Shown piece after piece: positions 7,944-13,925 of a stretch of 13,925 bases of DNA. The position numbers and the translations under genes were made by a program. The notes under the pieces were generated by a model. It had not been told where the DNA came from and made no database searches. It saw nothing but the letters and a program-made list of their open reading frames with translations. The stretch's first letter is position 1; each line of letters opens with the position of its first letter. The DNA comes from an uncultured Leptotrichiaceae bacterium (GTDB lineage Bacteria; Fusobacteriota; Fusobacteriia; Fusobacteriales; Leptotrichiaceae). The DNA lies in NCBI GenBank assembly GCA_938037005.1, contig CALHVR010000117.1, positions 1 to 13,925 of the forward strand, written 5' to 3'.

Positions 7944-7948
7944 ATTTG

Positions 7949-7953
7949 CTCTC
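7949..7953 (-). promoter_or_regulatory. Ribosome binding site for the GTG start of radA
   Basis: GAGAG on the minus strand, 5 nt before GTG 7943. It supports a GTG start here, because the ATG overlapping that GTG (7945-7943) is followed directly by TGA in its own frame. Confidence 0.55.
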
Positions 7954-7961
7954 TTTCTACT

Positions 7962-8465
7962 TTATATCTTTTTTATTTTTACTTTTTCTATCAATTTTTT
8001 TTCTACATTTTCACTAACAAATTTATCTAAAGCTCCATTATTTATAGCAATTTCTTTTACTAAACTTGAACTTAAATATAAATATTCTCTATGTGCATTT
8101 AAAAATATTGTTTCAAATTTACTTTTGGCTAAAGCTTTATTTGTTAAAGCAAATTGTAATTCATATTCAAAATCTGATAAAGCTCTCAATCCTCTAACTA
8201 AAATATCAATTTTTTCTTTTTCAATAAAATCAACTAAAAGTCCATTAAACAAAATAACTTCTGCATCAATTCCTTCTTTTTCCAGTATTTCTTTTATCAT
8301 CTCTACTTTTTCGTCATCACTAAACCAAGCATTAGTTTTATTAGAATTTTTAAAAACTCCTATTATAAGCTTATCCACTAATACTACCGAACGCTTTATA
8401 ATATCTATGTGTCCTTTCGTTATAGGATCAAAACTTCCCGGATATAACGCAGTTTTACTTCCCAT
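7962..8465 (-). CDS. coaD: Phosphopantetheine adenylyltransferase
   Basis: Cytosolic nucleotidyltransferase that joins 4'-phosphopantetheine and ATP to give dephospho-CoA, the penultimate step of CoA synthesis. The 167 residues fit the family (about 160). The N-terminus ALYPGSFDPITKGHIDI holds the ATP-binding T-x-G-H motif (16-19). RGLRALSDFEYELQFALTN (91-109) is the pantetheine-side signature, and YLSSSLVKEIA (130-140) is the second nucleotide-binding motif. The ATG lies inside the end of rnc, overlapping its stop by 11 nt, with AAGGGA in rnc as ribosome site, so the two are translationally coupled. Its product feeds the phosphopantetheine arm of acyl carrier protein, a thematic link to nearby fabF. 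Confidence 0.96.
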   Translation of the reverse strand: MGSKTALYPGSFDPITKGHIDIIKRSVVLVDKLIIGVFKNSNKTNAWFSDDEKVEMIKEILEKEGIDAEVILFNGLLVDFIEKEKIDILVRGLRALSDFEYELQFALTNKALAKSKFETIFLNAHREYLYLSSSLVKEIAINNGALDKFVSENVEKKLIEKVKIKKI

Positions 8466-9159
8466 TTTTTATCCCTTCCAATGCCTTTTTTGCTGCATTT
8501 TTCTCTGCTTCTTTCTTACTTTTTCCAATTCCTATCCCTTTTATTTCACCTTTTATACTAACACTTATTTCAAAAACTTTATCGTGATCAGGCCCCATAG
8601 CTCTCACCAAATTGTATTCCGGCATTTCTCTGTATTTACTTTGTATTATTTCTTGTAAAATTGTTTTATAATCTCCAATTCCCTCTATTTCTTCTAATGT
8701 TTTTATTTTTTCTTCCAAATATTTCATTACAATTTTTTTTGTATTATAGTAATCAGAATCTTTAAAAATTGCACCAATTAATGCTTCAAAAGCATCTCCT
8801 AAAATTGATTTTCTAGTTCTTCCACCCGATGACACTTCACCATTACTTAAGAATAAATATTCACCTAACTCTAAATCTGATGCAATTTTTGAGAATACTG
8901 GTTCACTTACTATTTTACTTTTTAATTTTGCTAATTCTCCCTCTTTTTTATTTTCACCGTTTGTATATAAATATTCTGTTGTTATTAAATTTACTACTGC
9001 ATCGCCTAAAAATTCCAATTTCTCATTATTTATTCGTTTAGCTTTATTTCCTTCATTCAAATATGACCTATGAGTAAGAGCTTGTATTAAATAATCCTCA
9101 TTTTTAAATTGATATCCTATTTTTTCCATCAATTCTTTATAATCTCTAGCTTTATTCAT
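8455..9159 (-). CDS. rnc: Ribonuclease III
   Basis: Mg-dependent endonuclease for double-stranded RNA; it processes rRNA precursors and some mRNAs as a dimer. The 234-residue protein has the N-terminal nuclease domain with the signature NEKLEFLGDAVV (45-56) and the second acidic motif LGDAFEALIGAIF (120-132). Catalytic residues correspond to E46, E49, D53, D122 and E125. The C-terminal double-stranded-RNA-binding domain runs from about 162 to 231 (DYKTILQEIIQ to KNAAKKALEGI). The ATG has a strong GAGAGG site 9 nt upstream. A 146-nt gap with a hairpin separates it from fabF, and fabF-rnc order is common in bacteria. It heads the coupled run into coaD, radA and disA. Confidence 0.97.
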   Translation of the reverse strand: MNKARDYKELMEKIGYQFKNEDYLIQALTHRSYLNEGNKAKRINNEKLEFLGDAVVNLITTEYLYTNGENKKEGELAKLKSKIVSEPVFSKIASDLELGEYLFLSNGEVSSGGRTRKSILGDAFEALIGAIFKDSDYYNTKKIVMKYLEEKIKTLEEIEGIGDYKTILQEIIQSKYREMPEYNLVRAMGPDHDKVFEISVSIKGEIKGIGIGKSKKEAEKNAAKKALEGIKNGK

Positions 9160-9219
9160 TAATTAAACCTCTCTTTTATGTTTATCCATAAATTTATAGT
9201 ATTAACTTATAAAATTCAT

Positions 9220-9248
9220 ATTATAAATTTATACATTTTTTATTAAAA
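9220..9248 (-). promoter_or_regulatory. Possible weak promoter for the rnc operon
   Basis: Minus strand -10 TATAAT at 9220-9225 with a poor -35-like TTTTAA 17 nt upstream (9243-9248). The region is so AT-rich that such a match is expected by chance, so this is a guess supported mainly by its position between the post-fabF hairpin and rnc. Confidence 0.28.
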
Positions 9249-9257
9249 TATTATGAG

Positions 9258-9299
9258 GATAAAGGGCTATCTCACTTCTCATGCGATAACCCTTCTATC
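9258..9299 (-). terminator. Hairpin between fabF and rnc (terminator or processing site)
   Basis: The minus strand folds as a 14-bp stem with one bulged G and a 13-nt loop: outer GATA/TATC (9296-9299 with 9258-9261), then AAGGG/CCCTT and TTATC/GATAG. It begins 6 nt past the fabF stop. The DNA after it (CTCATAATATTTTAAT) is not a clean U-tract, so termination may be partial, allowing read-through into rnc. It could instead be a 5'-leader structure of rnc. Confidence 0.6.
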
Positions 9300-9305
9300 T
9301 TTTAT

Positions 9306-10541
9306 TTATCCTTTATATTTTCTAAATGCTAAAACCGCATTATGTCCACCAAATCCTAATGATGTTGATAAACCTACTTCTATTTCTCTATTTACTTTCT
9401 CATTTGGTGTATAATTCAAATCACAAACTGGATCCGGATTTTCATAATTAATTGTTGGAGGCACAACACCTTCATCTATTGCCATTGCTAAAAATGCAGC
9501 TTCTACTCCTCCAGCTCCACCTAATAAATGTCCAGTAGCTCCTTTTGTCGAACTTACATTTATTTTGTATGCATGTTCACCCAATGCCGTTTTAATTGCC
9601 GCTGTTTCATTTTTATCATTTGCAGGTGTTGAAGTTCCATGTGCATTTATATAATCAACTTCTTCAATTTTTACATTTCCTTGATTTAATGCCATTAAAA
9701 TTGCTCTTGCTGCTCCTTCTCCACCATCTGCTGGTGCTGTCATGTGAAATGCATCTCCTGTTTCCCCATATCCAACTACTTCTGCATAAATTTTAGCTCC
9801 TCTAACTTTTGCGTGCTCTAATTCTTCCAATATTAAAACTCCTGCTCCTTCTCCTAATACAAATCCATCTCTATCTGCAGTAAATGGTCTTGAAGCTGTT
9901 TTAGGATCTGGATTAGTTGACAACGCTTTTAAATTAGCAAACCCTGCTATTCCACTTGGAGTAACTGTAGCTTCACATCCTCCAGCTATCATAACATCAG
10001 CTTTATTTAACATAATTGTTTGAAATGCATCTCCTATTGAGTTTGTTCCTGATGCACAAGCTGTAACAACTGTTTTATTAGGCCCTTTAGATCCTAGATA
10101 AATAGAAGTATTCCCTGAAGCCATATTTAATATCGCTGCCGGAATATAAAATGGTGATACTCTTTTTGGTCCTTTATCCAACATTTTCCCCACTTCTTGC
10201 TCTATTATGTCTAATCCTCCAATTCCCGAACCAATAATTGTTCCTATTCTATCTGCATTTTCTTCAGTTATTTCTAATTTTGAATCCTCTAATGCTTCTT
10301 TTGATGCTGCTATCGCAAATTGTGAAAATCTTCCTAATTTTTTTAATTCTTTTTTTTCTATAAAATTCTCAGCTACAAAATCTTTTACCTCTGCCGCTAT
10401 ATGAACTGAATGTTCTGATGTATCAAATGCAGTAATTTTATCTATTCCACATTCTCCATTTAATAATCTTTCCCATGTTTTATTTTTACCTGTACCTAAT
10501 GGTGTTACTAGCCCAATCCCTGTAATAACTACTCTTCTCAT
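9306..10541 (-). CDS. fabF: Beta-ketoacyl-ACP synthase II
   Basis: Condensing enzyme of type II fatty-acid synthesis that elongates acyl-ACP with malonyl-ACP. The 411 residues form a complete thiolase-fold KAS: the N-terminus RRVVITGIGLVTPLG, active-site Cys162 in TACASGTNS, His301 in NAHGTSTPANDKNE, Lys333 and His338 in STKGATGHLLGGAGG, and the C-terminal GFGGHNAVLAF. The Cys-His-His triad separates it from FabH (Cys-His-Asn). AGAGGTG precedes the ATG. It has its own promoter after the tyrS terminator and is followed by a hairpin, so it may be largely monocistronic. acpP, which often precedes fabF, is not in this window. It is noticeably richer in GC than the left end of the window, as expected of a highly expressed gene. 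Confidence 0.97.
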   Translation of the reverse strand: MRRVVITGIGLVTPLGTGKNKTWERLLNGECGIDKITAFDTSEHSVHIAAEVKDFVAENFIEKKELKKLGRFSQFAIAASKEALEDSKLEITEENADRIGTIIGSGIGGLDIIEQEVGKMLDKGPKRVSPFYIPAAILNMASGNTSIYLGSKGPNKTVVTACASGTNSIGDAFQTIMLNKADVMIAGGCEATVTPSGIAGFANLKALSTNPDPKTASRPFTADRDGFVLGEGAGVLILEELEHAKVRGAKIYAEVVGYGETGDAFHMTAPADGGEGAARAILMALNQGNVKIEEVDYINAHGTSTPANDKNETAAIKTALGEHAYKINVSSTKGATGHLLGGAGGVEAAFLAMAIDEGVVPPTINYENPDPVCDLNYTPNEKVNREIEVGLSTSLGFGGHNAVLAFRKYKG

Positions 10542-10571
10542 TATACACCTCTTAATTTTTTTATTTATTTA

Positions 10572-10591
10572 AAACTTTTAATTTAAAGTTT
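10572..10591. promoter_or_regulatory. Palindrome just downstream of the fabF promoter (candidate operator)
   Basis: Perfect 7-bp inverted repeat AAACTTT/AAAGTTT separated by 6 nt, lying about +8 to +27 relative to the start of transcription predicted from the promoter at 10606-10634. That position suits a repressor operator or a short leader hairpin. The AT-rich background makes short palindromes common, so a role is only suggested. Confidence 0.4.
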
Positions 10592-10605
10592 GTATAGTAC
10601 AACAT

Positions 10606-10634
10606 ATTATACTATTTTTTTTTGCTTTTTTCAA
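10606..10634 (-). promoter_or_regulatory. Sigma-70-type promoter for fabF
   Basis: Minus strand TTGAAA (10629-10634), a 17-nt spacer, then TATAAT (10606-10611): five of six and six of six matches to consensus at the ideal distance. It lies in the 208-nt gap after the tyrS terminator and about 65 nt before the fabF ATG. The predicted transcription start is near 10599. Confidence 0.75.
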
Positions 10635-10700
10635 CAATTTAGTAAGTTTATATACCTTATTTTTTTATTGTATAAATTTTAACAAATATATTTATAAAAT

Positions 10701-10742
10701 AAAAAGTCTTAATAATTAAATTACAAATTAACAAGACTTTTT
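10701..10742 (-). terminator. Intrinsic terminator after tyrS
   Basis: Perfect 10-bp inverted repeat AAAAAGTCTT (10701-10710) and AAGACTTTTT (10733-10742), which can form inner AT pairs as well, followed on the minus strand by ATTTTATAAAT, giving a U-rich tail. It starts 7 nt beyond the tyrS stop. The A-rich/U-rich flanks could let it work in both directions. Confidence 0.8.
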
Positions 10743-10749
10743 ACTTTTA

Positions 10750-11973
10750 CTATTTTACTTTTACTATTTTCTTTTTACCTGCTCTAACAATCATTCCACT
10801 CTCAACTTTTACTGTTGCTTTAACATCTTTTATTGCTTCGTCATTTATTTTAAATCCACCTTGCTCTATCAATCTTCTAGCCTCACTCGTTGTTTTTACT
10901 AACTCTGTTTCTTTAACTAATAAATCGATTACTCCAATTTCATTGTATTCCACTTCAACTTCTGGCAATTCAACATCTAAATTTCTTTTACTAAATACAT
11001 TTTCAAACCAATCTCTAGCTTCAACTGCTGCTTGCTCTCCATGATAAATTTTAACTACCTCTGCTCCTAGTTGTTTTTTAGCTTCCATTGGATGTAACGA
11101 CCCATTTGCAATATTTTCTTTTATTTTTCTAATTTCCTCAGAAGGAATTTCTGTTATCATCGTATAATAATTTTCCATCAACTCATCTGAAATTGACATA
11201 ATTTTTCCAAACATATCATTTGCTGTATCTTTTACTCCAATATAATTTCCTAATGATTTAGACATTTTTTCTACTCCATCAAGCCCAACTAATATTGGCA
11301 TAATCATACAAATTTGTTGCTCTTGTCCAAAGTTTTTTTGTAAATCTCTTCCTCTTAATAAATTAAATTTCTGCTCAGTTGCACCTAATTCTATATCTGC
11401 TTTTAGCTCTACTGAATCATATCCTTGTAAAATTGGATACATAAATTCTATTAACGAAACAGGTTTATTTTCTGATAATCTTTTTGCAAAATCCTCTCTT
11501 GAAATCATTTGCGATACAGTGAACATAGATAACAACTTCAATACATCAGCTAAGTTTAATTTTTCTAACCAATCCGCGTTATAAACAACATTTATTTTAT
11601 CTAAATCTAATATTAATTTAACTTGTTCTAAATATGTTTTGATATTTTCCATTACTTGCTCTTCTGATAACATTTTTCTTGTTTCAGATTTTCCTGTTGG
11701 ATCTCCAATTCTTCCTGTAAATGTCCCAATTAAGAAGAATACTTCATGTCCCAAATCTTGGAATTGTTTTAATTTTCTAAGTGGTACGGCATGCCCTAAA
11801 TGTAACTCTGTCCCAGATGGATCAATTCCTAATTTTACTCTTAAAGGTTTTCCTGTTGTAATTGATTTTTCTAATTTTTTCTTAAATTCTACCTCATTTA
11901 TTAATTCTTCACACCCTCTTGATAATATATTAAATTGTCTTTCTACTTCCTGTTTAATTTCTAATTCCGTCAT
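10750..11973 (-). CDS. tyrS: Tyrosyl-tRNA synthetase (KMSKS type)
   Basis: Class I synthetase that charges tRNA-Tyr. The 407-residue protein shows the HIGH motif as HLGH (58-61) in KLGIDPSGTELHLGH, a Rossmann core with GTFTGRIGDPTGKS (83-96), and KMSKS (236-240). Near the C-terminus an S4 RNA-binding domain (about 343-405) contains TSEARRLIEQGGFKIND. KMSKS rather than KFGKT places it with the TyrZ-like branch, not the common Bacillus TyrS branch. AAAGGGAAT precedes the ATG. The gap to cdsA is only 79 nt, too short for a T-box leader, so tRNA-sensing control of the Firmicute kind is absent here. It is followed by a good terminator and may be the last gene of the uppS-cdsA-tyrS transcript. Confidence 0.97.
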   Translation of the reverse strand: MTELEIKQEVERQFNILSRGCEELINEVEFKKKLEKSITTGKPLRVKLGIDPSGTELHLGHAVPLRKLKQFQDLGHEVFFLIGTFTGRIGDPTGKSETRKMLSEEQVMENIKTYLEQVKLILDLDKINVVYNADWLEKLNLADVLKLLSMFTVSQMISREDFAKRLSENKPVSLIEFMYPILQGYDSVELKADIELGATEQKFNLLRGRDLQKNFGQEQQICMIMPILVGLDGVEKMSKSLGNYIGVKDTANDMFGKIMSISDELMENYYTMITEIPSEEIRKIKENIANGSLHPMEAKKQLGAEVVKIYHGEQAAVEARDWFENVFSKRNLDVELPEVEVEYNEIGVIDLLVKETELVKTTSEARRLIEQGGFKINDEAIKDVKATVKVESGMIVRAGKKKIVKVK

Positions 11974-12052
11974 TTTATTCCCTTTCTATCTACAATTTTG
12001 ATTTACTATATCTAATCTAATTATAAATTTTAAAATTTAATTTATAAAATTA

Positions 12053-12973
12053 CTAAGCCACATACTTCATAAAGAAATAAACCATAGGCAATACAAATAA
12101 AGCACTATCAAATCTATCTAAAAATCCACCATGCCCTAAAAGTAAACTTCCTGAATCCTTTACTTTCAATTCTCTCTTAATTTTAGATTCTACTAAATCT
12201 CCAACTTCTGCAAAAATTCCAATTGCAAATGCTAAAATTAATGCTTTAACTCCTCTAATCCCAACATAATTATAATTTACATTACAACTATGTGCAATTA
12301 ATGGAATTTGACATAAAATTTTTGAAATCGTTAAGTATATTCTATCAAAAATTAAAATTACACCAAAAACACCTATTATACCAGCTATTGCTCCCTCAAT
12401 CGATTTTTTAGGACTTATTTCTGGTGCTAATCTTCGCTTAAATATTTTTCCACCAATTGCAATTCCAACTAAATATGCCGAAATATCGCATGCCCAAATT
12501 AATAAAAAGGTCATTGTTACCAATACATTTCCACTTGGAAATTCGTATTTTATTAATAAAATATACGAAAATAAATATGCAACATAAATTATTCCAAATA
12601 ATGTATATGATATTTCTGACATTGCACCACGAATTTTAACTTTTAATATTTGGACTAACGATAATAACATTATAGAAAATACTATAAAGCCTCCCATATC
12701 AAAATTTACTTGTTTAATAAAATTCCATTTAAAATATGAAAATATATTTTCTGAATTTGCTTGAAAATATATTGCAACTGGTAAAAATAAGCCTAGTATC
12801 ATTCCTATACCATCTAATACTTCATAGCCTTTATTTTTTAACATTTTATAAAATTCATGTAATGCAACTCCCACTATTGCTAGTGTAAACATAAGAAACA
12901 TTAAATCTCCCTTTAAAAATATCCATAATAAAAAAGGAACAAATAATACAATAACAAATATTCTACTTAACAT
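12053..12973 (-). CDS. cdsA: Phosphatidate cytidylyltransferase
   Basis: Integral membrane enzyme that makes CDP-diacylglycerol from phosphatidic acid and CTP, the branch point for phospholipids. The 306-residue protein has about eight hydrophobic segments, starting with RIFVIVLFVPFLLWIFL. It ends with the family signature SKIKRELKVKDSGSLLLG-HGG-FLDRFDS (263-290), including K-R, K-D, H-G-G and D-R-x-D. Upstream ACDISAYLVG and GDLVES are also typical. Its ATG overlaps the uppS stop by 11 nt, with GGAGG inside uppS as ribosome site, so translation is coupled. The uppS-cdsA pair is widely conserved. A 79-nt gap leads to tyrS, holding only an AT-only inverted repeat. Confidence 0.95.
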   Translation of the reverse strand: MLSRIFVIVLFVPFLLWIFLKGDLMFLMFTLAIVGVALHEFYKMLKNKGYEVLDGIGMILGLFLPVAIYFQANSENIFSYFKWNFIKQVNFDMGGFIVFSIMLLSLVQILKVKIRGAMSEISYTLFGIIYVAYLFSYILLIKYEFPSGNVLVTMTFLLIWACDISAYLVGIAIGGKIFKRRLAPEISPKKSIEGAIAGIIGVFGVILIFDRIYLTISKILCQIPLIAHSCNVNYNYVGIRGVKALILAFAIGIFAEVGDLVESKIKRELKVKDSGSLLLGHGGFLDRFDSALFVLPMVYFFMKYVA

Positions 12974-13673
12974 TTAATCCTCCATATCTTCTATCTCTCT
13001 TATTAAAAGAAAGAAGTGCTTTTTCAAATTCTTTATCATCAAAATCTGGCCAATAAACATCTGTTATATAAAATTCTGAATAAGCTATTTCCCATAACAA
13101 AAAATTACTTATTCTAAATTCTCCACTTGTACGAATTACTAATTCTGGATCAGGTATTTCCGGTCTATACATATATTTTGAAAATATTTCTTCTGTTATT
13201 TTTAAATTTTTATCTATTTTCAATTTATCTTCAACTAATTTTTCCACAGCATCTACAATTTCTTTTCTTCCACCATAGTTAAAAGCTATATTAAATATTA
13301 ATTTATCACAATTTTCTAAATATTTCTCTGTTGCTTCTATTTTCTTTAATAATTTTTCAGATATACCCTCTTTTGTACCTGTAACCAAAAGTTTTATTCC
13401 TTGTTTCTTTAATTCTTTTTTTCTTGAATCTAAAAATTTCCCAAACATTTCCATCAATCCATTTACTTCTACTTCTGACCTCTTCCAATTTTCAGTAGAA
13501 AAAGCATAAACTGTTAAATATTTTATATTTTTTTTAATTGCATATTCTAATGTTTTTTCAAGATTTTTAGCTCCAGCTCTGTGACCTTCCAATCTAATTT
13601 TTCCACGCTCAGTCGCCCATCTTCCATTTCCATCCATTATAATGGCAACATGTTTTGGTATTGTCAATTCCAT
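12963..13673 (-). CDS. uppS: Isoprenyl (undecaprenyl diphosphate) synthase
   Basis: Cis-prenyltransferase that extends farnesyl diphosphate with isopentenyl diphosphate to give the C55 carrier lipid for cell-wall precursors. The 236 residues cover the family: the start IPKHVAIIMDGNGRWA with catalytic D14, EGHRAG, AFSTENWKRS, NIAFNYGGRKEI, and the C-terminal signature IRTSGEFRISNFLLWEIAYSE with R181, R187 and E200. GGAAGGAT precedes the ATG. The stop overlaps the cdsA start. queH ends 16 nt upstream. The product chain length is taken from the usual bacterial role and was not deduced from residues. Confidence 0.96.
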   Translation of the reverse strand: MELTIPKHVAIIMDGNGRWATERGKIRLEGHRAGAKNLEKTLEYAIKKNIKYLTVYAFSTENWKRSEVEVNGLMEMFGKFLDSRKKELKKQGIKLLVTGTKEGISEKLLKKIEATEKYLENCDKLIFNIAFNYGGRKEIVDAVEKLVEDKLKIDKNLKITEEIFSKYMYRPEIPDPELVIRTSGEFRISNFLLWEIAYSEFYITDVYWPDFDDKEFEKALLSFNKRDRRYGGLNVK

Positions 13674-13689
13674 TTCTATCCTTCCAATA

Positions 13690-13925
13690 CTAAAATTCTT
13701 TTAAACTATTTTGACTATATTCTTTTAAATCAATTCCTTGATCCAATGCTGCAAATACGCAACCACAATAACATTGTCTATAAACATCATATTCACGACA
13801 CATTTCTATTGATCTTTGGTATCCCTGATTTTTCTTGAAATCAGAAGGTAAATATTTCACATCAAAAACTTCCTGAATTTCAAGTCCTAAAGTGTTAATT
13901 AATTGACTATTTTTTTTGGGACTTA
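13690..13925 (-). CDS. queH: Epoxyqueuosine reductase QueH, C-terminal part (5' end beyond window)
   Basis: Read by hand: the last 77 codons of a minus-strand gene end with TAG at 13690-13692, and the start lies outside the window. QueH (formerly DUF208) reduces epoxyqueuosine to queuosine in tRNA and is a non-homologous alternative to QueG. The visible part has the family's C-terminal pattern: KYLPSDFKKNQGYQRSIEM, then REYDVYRQCYCGCVFA with the conserved Y-C-G-C, where the cysteines belong to the iron-sulfur site. An extra Cys follows YRQ, and the residue before REY is also Cys. The N-terminal Cys-Cys pair cannot be checked. It lies 16 nt before uppS and is probably on the same transcript. 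Confidence 0.88.
   Translation of the reverse strand, partial: SPKKNSQLINTLGLEIQEVFDVKYLPSDFKKNQGYQRSIEMCREYDVYRQCYCGCVFAALDQGIDLKEYSQNSLKEF

Noticed and set aside
8125..8658. Plus-strand open frame of 177 codons opposite coaD and rnc
   Set aside because: It lies wholly antisense to two well-conserved genes. Its Ser/Phe/Leu-rich translation is what the reverse of AT-rich coding DNA gives, and there is no family resemblance.
12021..12047. AT-only inverted repeat (TTATAAATT/AATTTATAA) between cdsA and tyrS, considered as a terminator
   Set aside because: The stem has no GC pairs and no U-tract, and such symmetry is common in this AT-rich background.
11974..12052. T-box leader for tyrS
   Set aside because: The gap is 79 nt, too short for a T-box, and no T-box sequence or terminator stem was seen.
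13825..13844. Inverted repeat CTGATTT/AAATCAG
   Set aside because: It lies inside the queH coding region and codes for the expected SDFKKNQ stretch, so the symmetry looks coincidental.
1..13925. CRISPR arrays, tRNA genes, insertion sequences and att sites
   Set aside because: I found no regularly spaced direct repeats, cloverleaf-like segments, transposase motifs or duplicated ends on reading both strands.

Overview
The window is a very AT-rich bacterial chromosome segment in which every supportable gene lies on the minus strand: 13 complete and 2 edge-truncated coding sequences. No transposase, phage gene, tRNA, rRNA or CRISPR array was seen. The low GC, the gene content (queH, KMSKS-type tyrS with no T-box leader, disA, uppS-cdsA) and protein style (e.g. 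GEFRISNFLLWEIAYSE in UppS) suggest a Fusobacteriota member, most likely Leptotrichia/Sneathia/Streptobacillus-like. This assignment is an inference; an AT-rich Clostridium-like Firmicute is the main alternative.

In the direction of transcription (right to left) the layout is as follows. (1) 13925-12053: the 3' end of queH (queuosine tRNA modification), then uppS and cdsA, overlapping by 11 nt; these serve undecaprenyl and phospholipid precursor synthesis. (2) 11973-10750: tyrS, closed by a good intrinsic terminator. (3) 10541-9306: fabF behind a clear TTGAAA-17-TATAAT promoter with a palindrome just downstream of the predicted start of transcription. A hairpin follows fabF. (4) 9159-4206: a compact string rnc-coaD-radA-disA-DUF1385-HIT with short or negative spacing, covering RNA processing, CoA synthesis, recombination, c-di-AMP signalling, a membrane protein and a nucleotide hydrolase. 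(5) 4186-1892: a SpoU-family rRNA methyltransferase, tag (3-methyladenine glycosylase) and nfo (AP endonuclease IV). The last two perform consecutive steps of base-excision repair.

(6) 1859-1: the most unusual item, a long ORF (at least 619 codons, running off the left edge). It opens with a near-consensus sigma-70 region 4.2 helix-turn-helix but has no other sigma region. It continues as a Lys/Glu/Ile/Asn-rich protein with what look like repeated small helical (winged-helix-like) modules and a duplicated Y-x-LNK-x-G-[YF] motif. I do not recognise a named function. It sits 32 nt after nfo, with no visible terminator between them, so it is probably read from the same transcript as the repair genes.

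Apart from that ORF, the region is ordinary housekeeping sequence. The secondary points of interest are the fabF control region, the hairpin upstream of rnc, and small departures from consensus in DisA (RHQ for RHR) and RadA (KNRYG for KNRFG).
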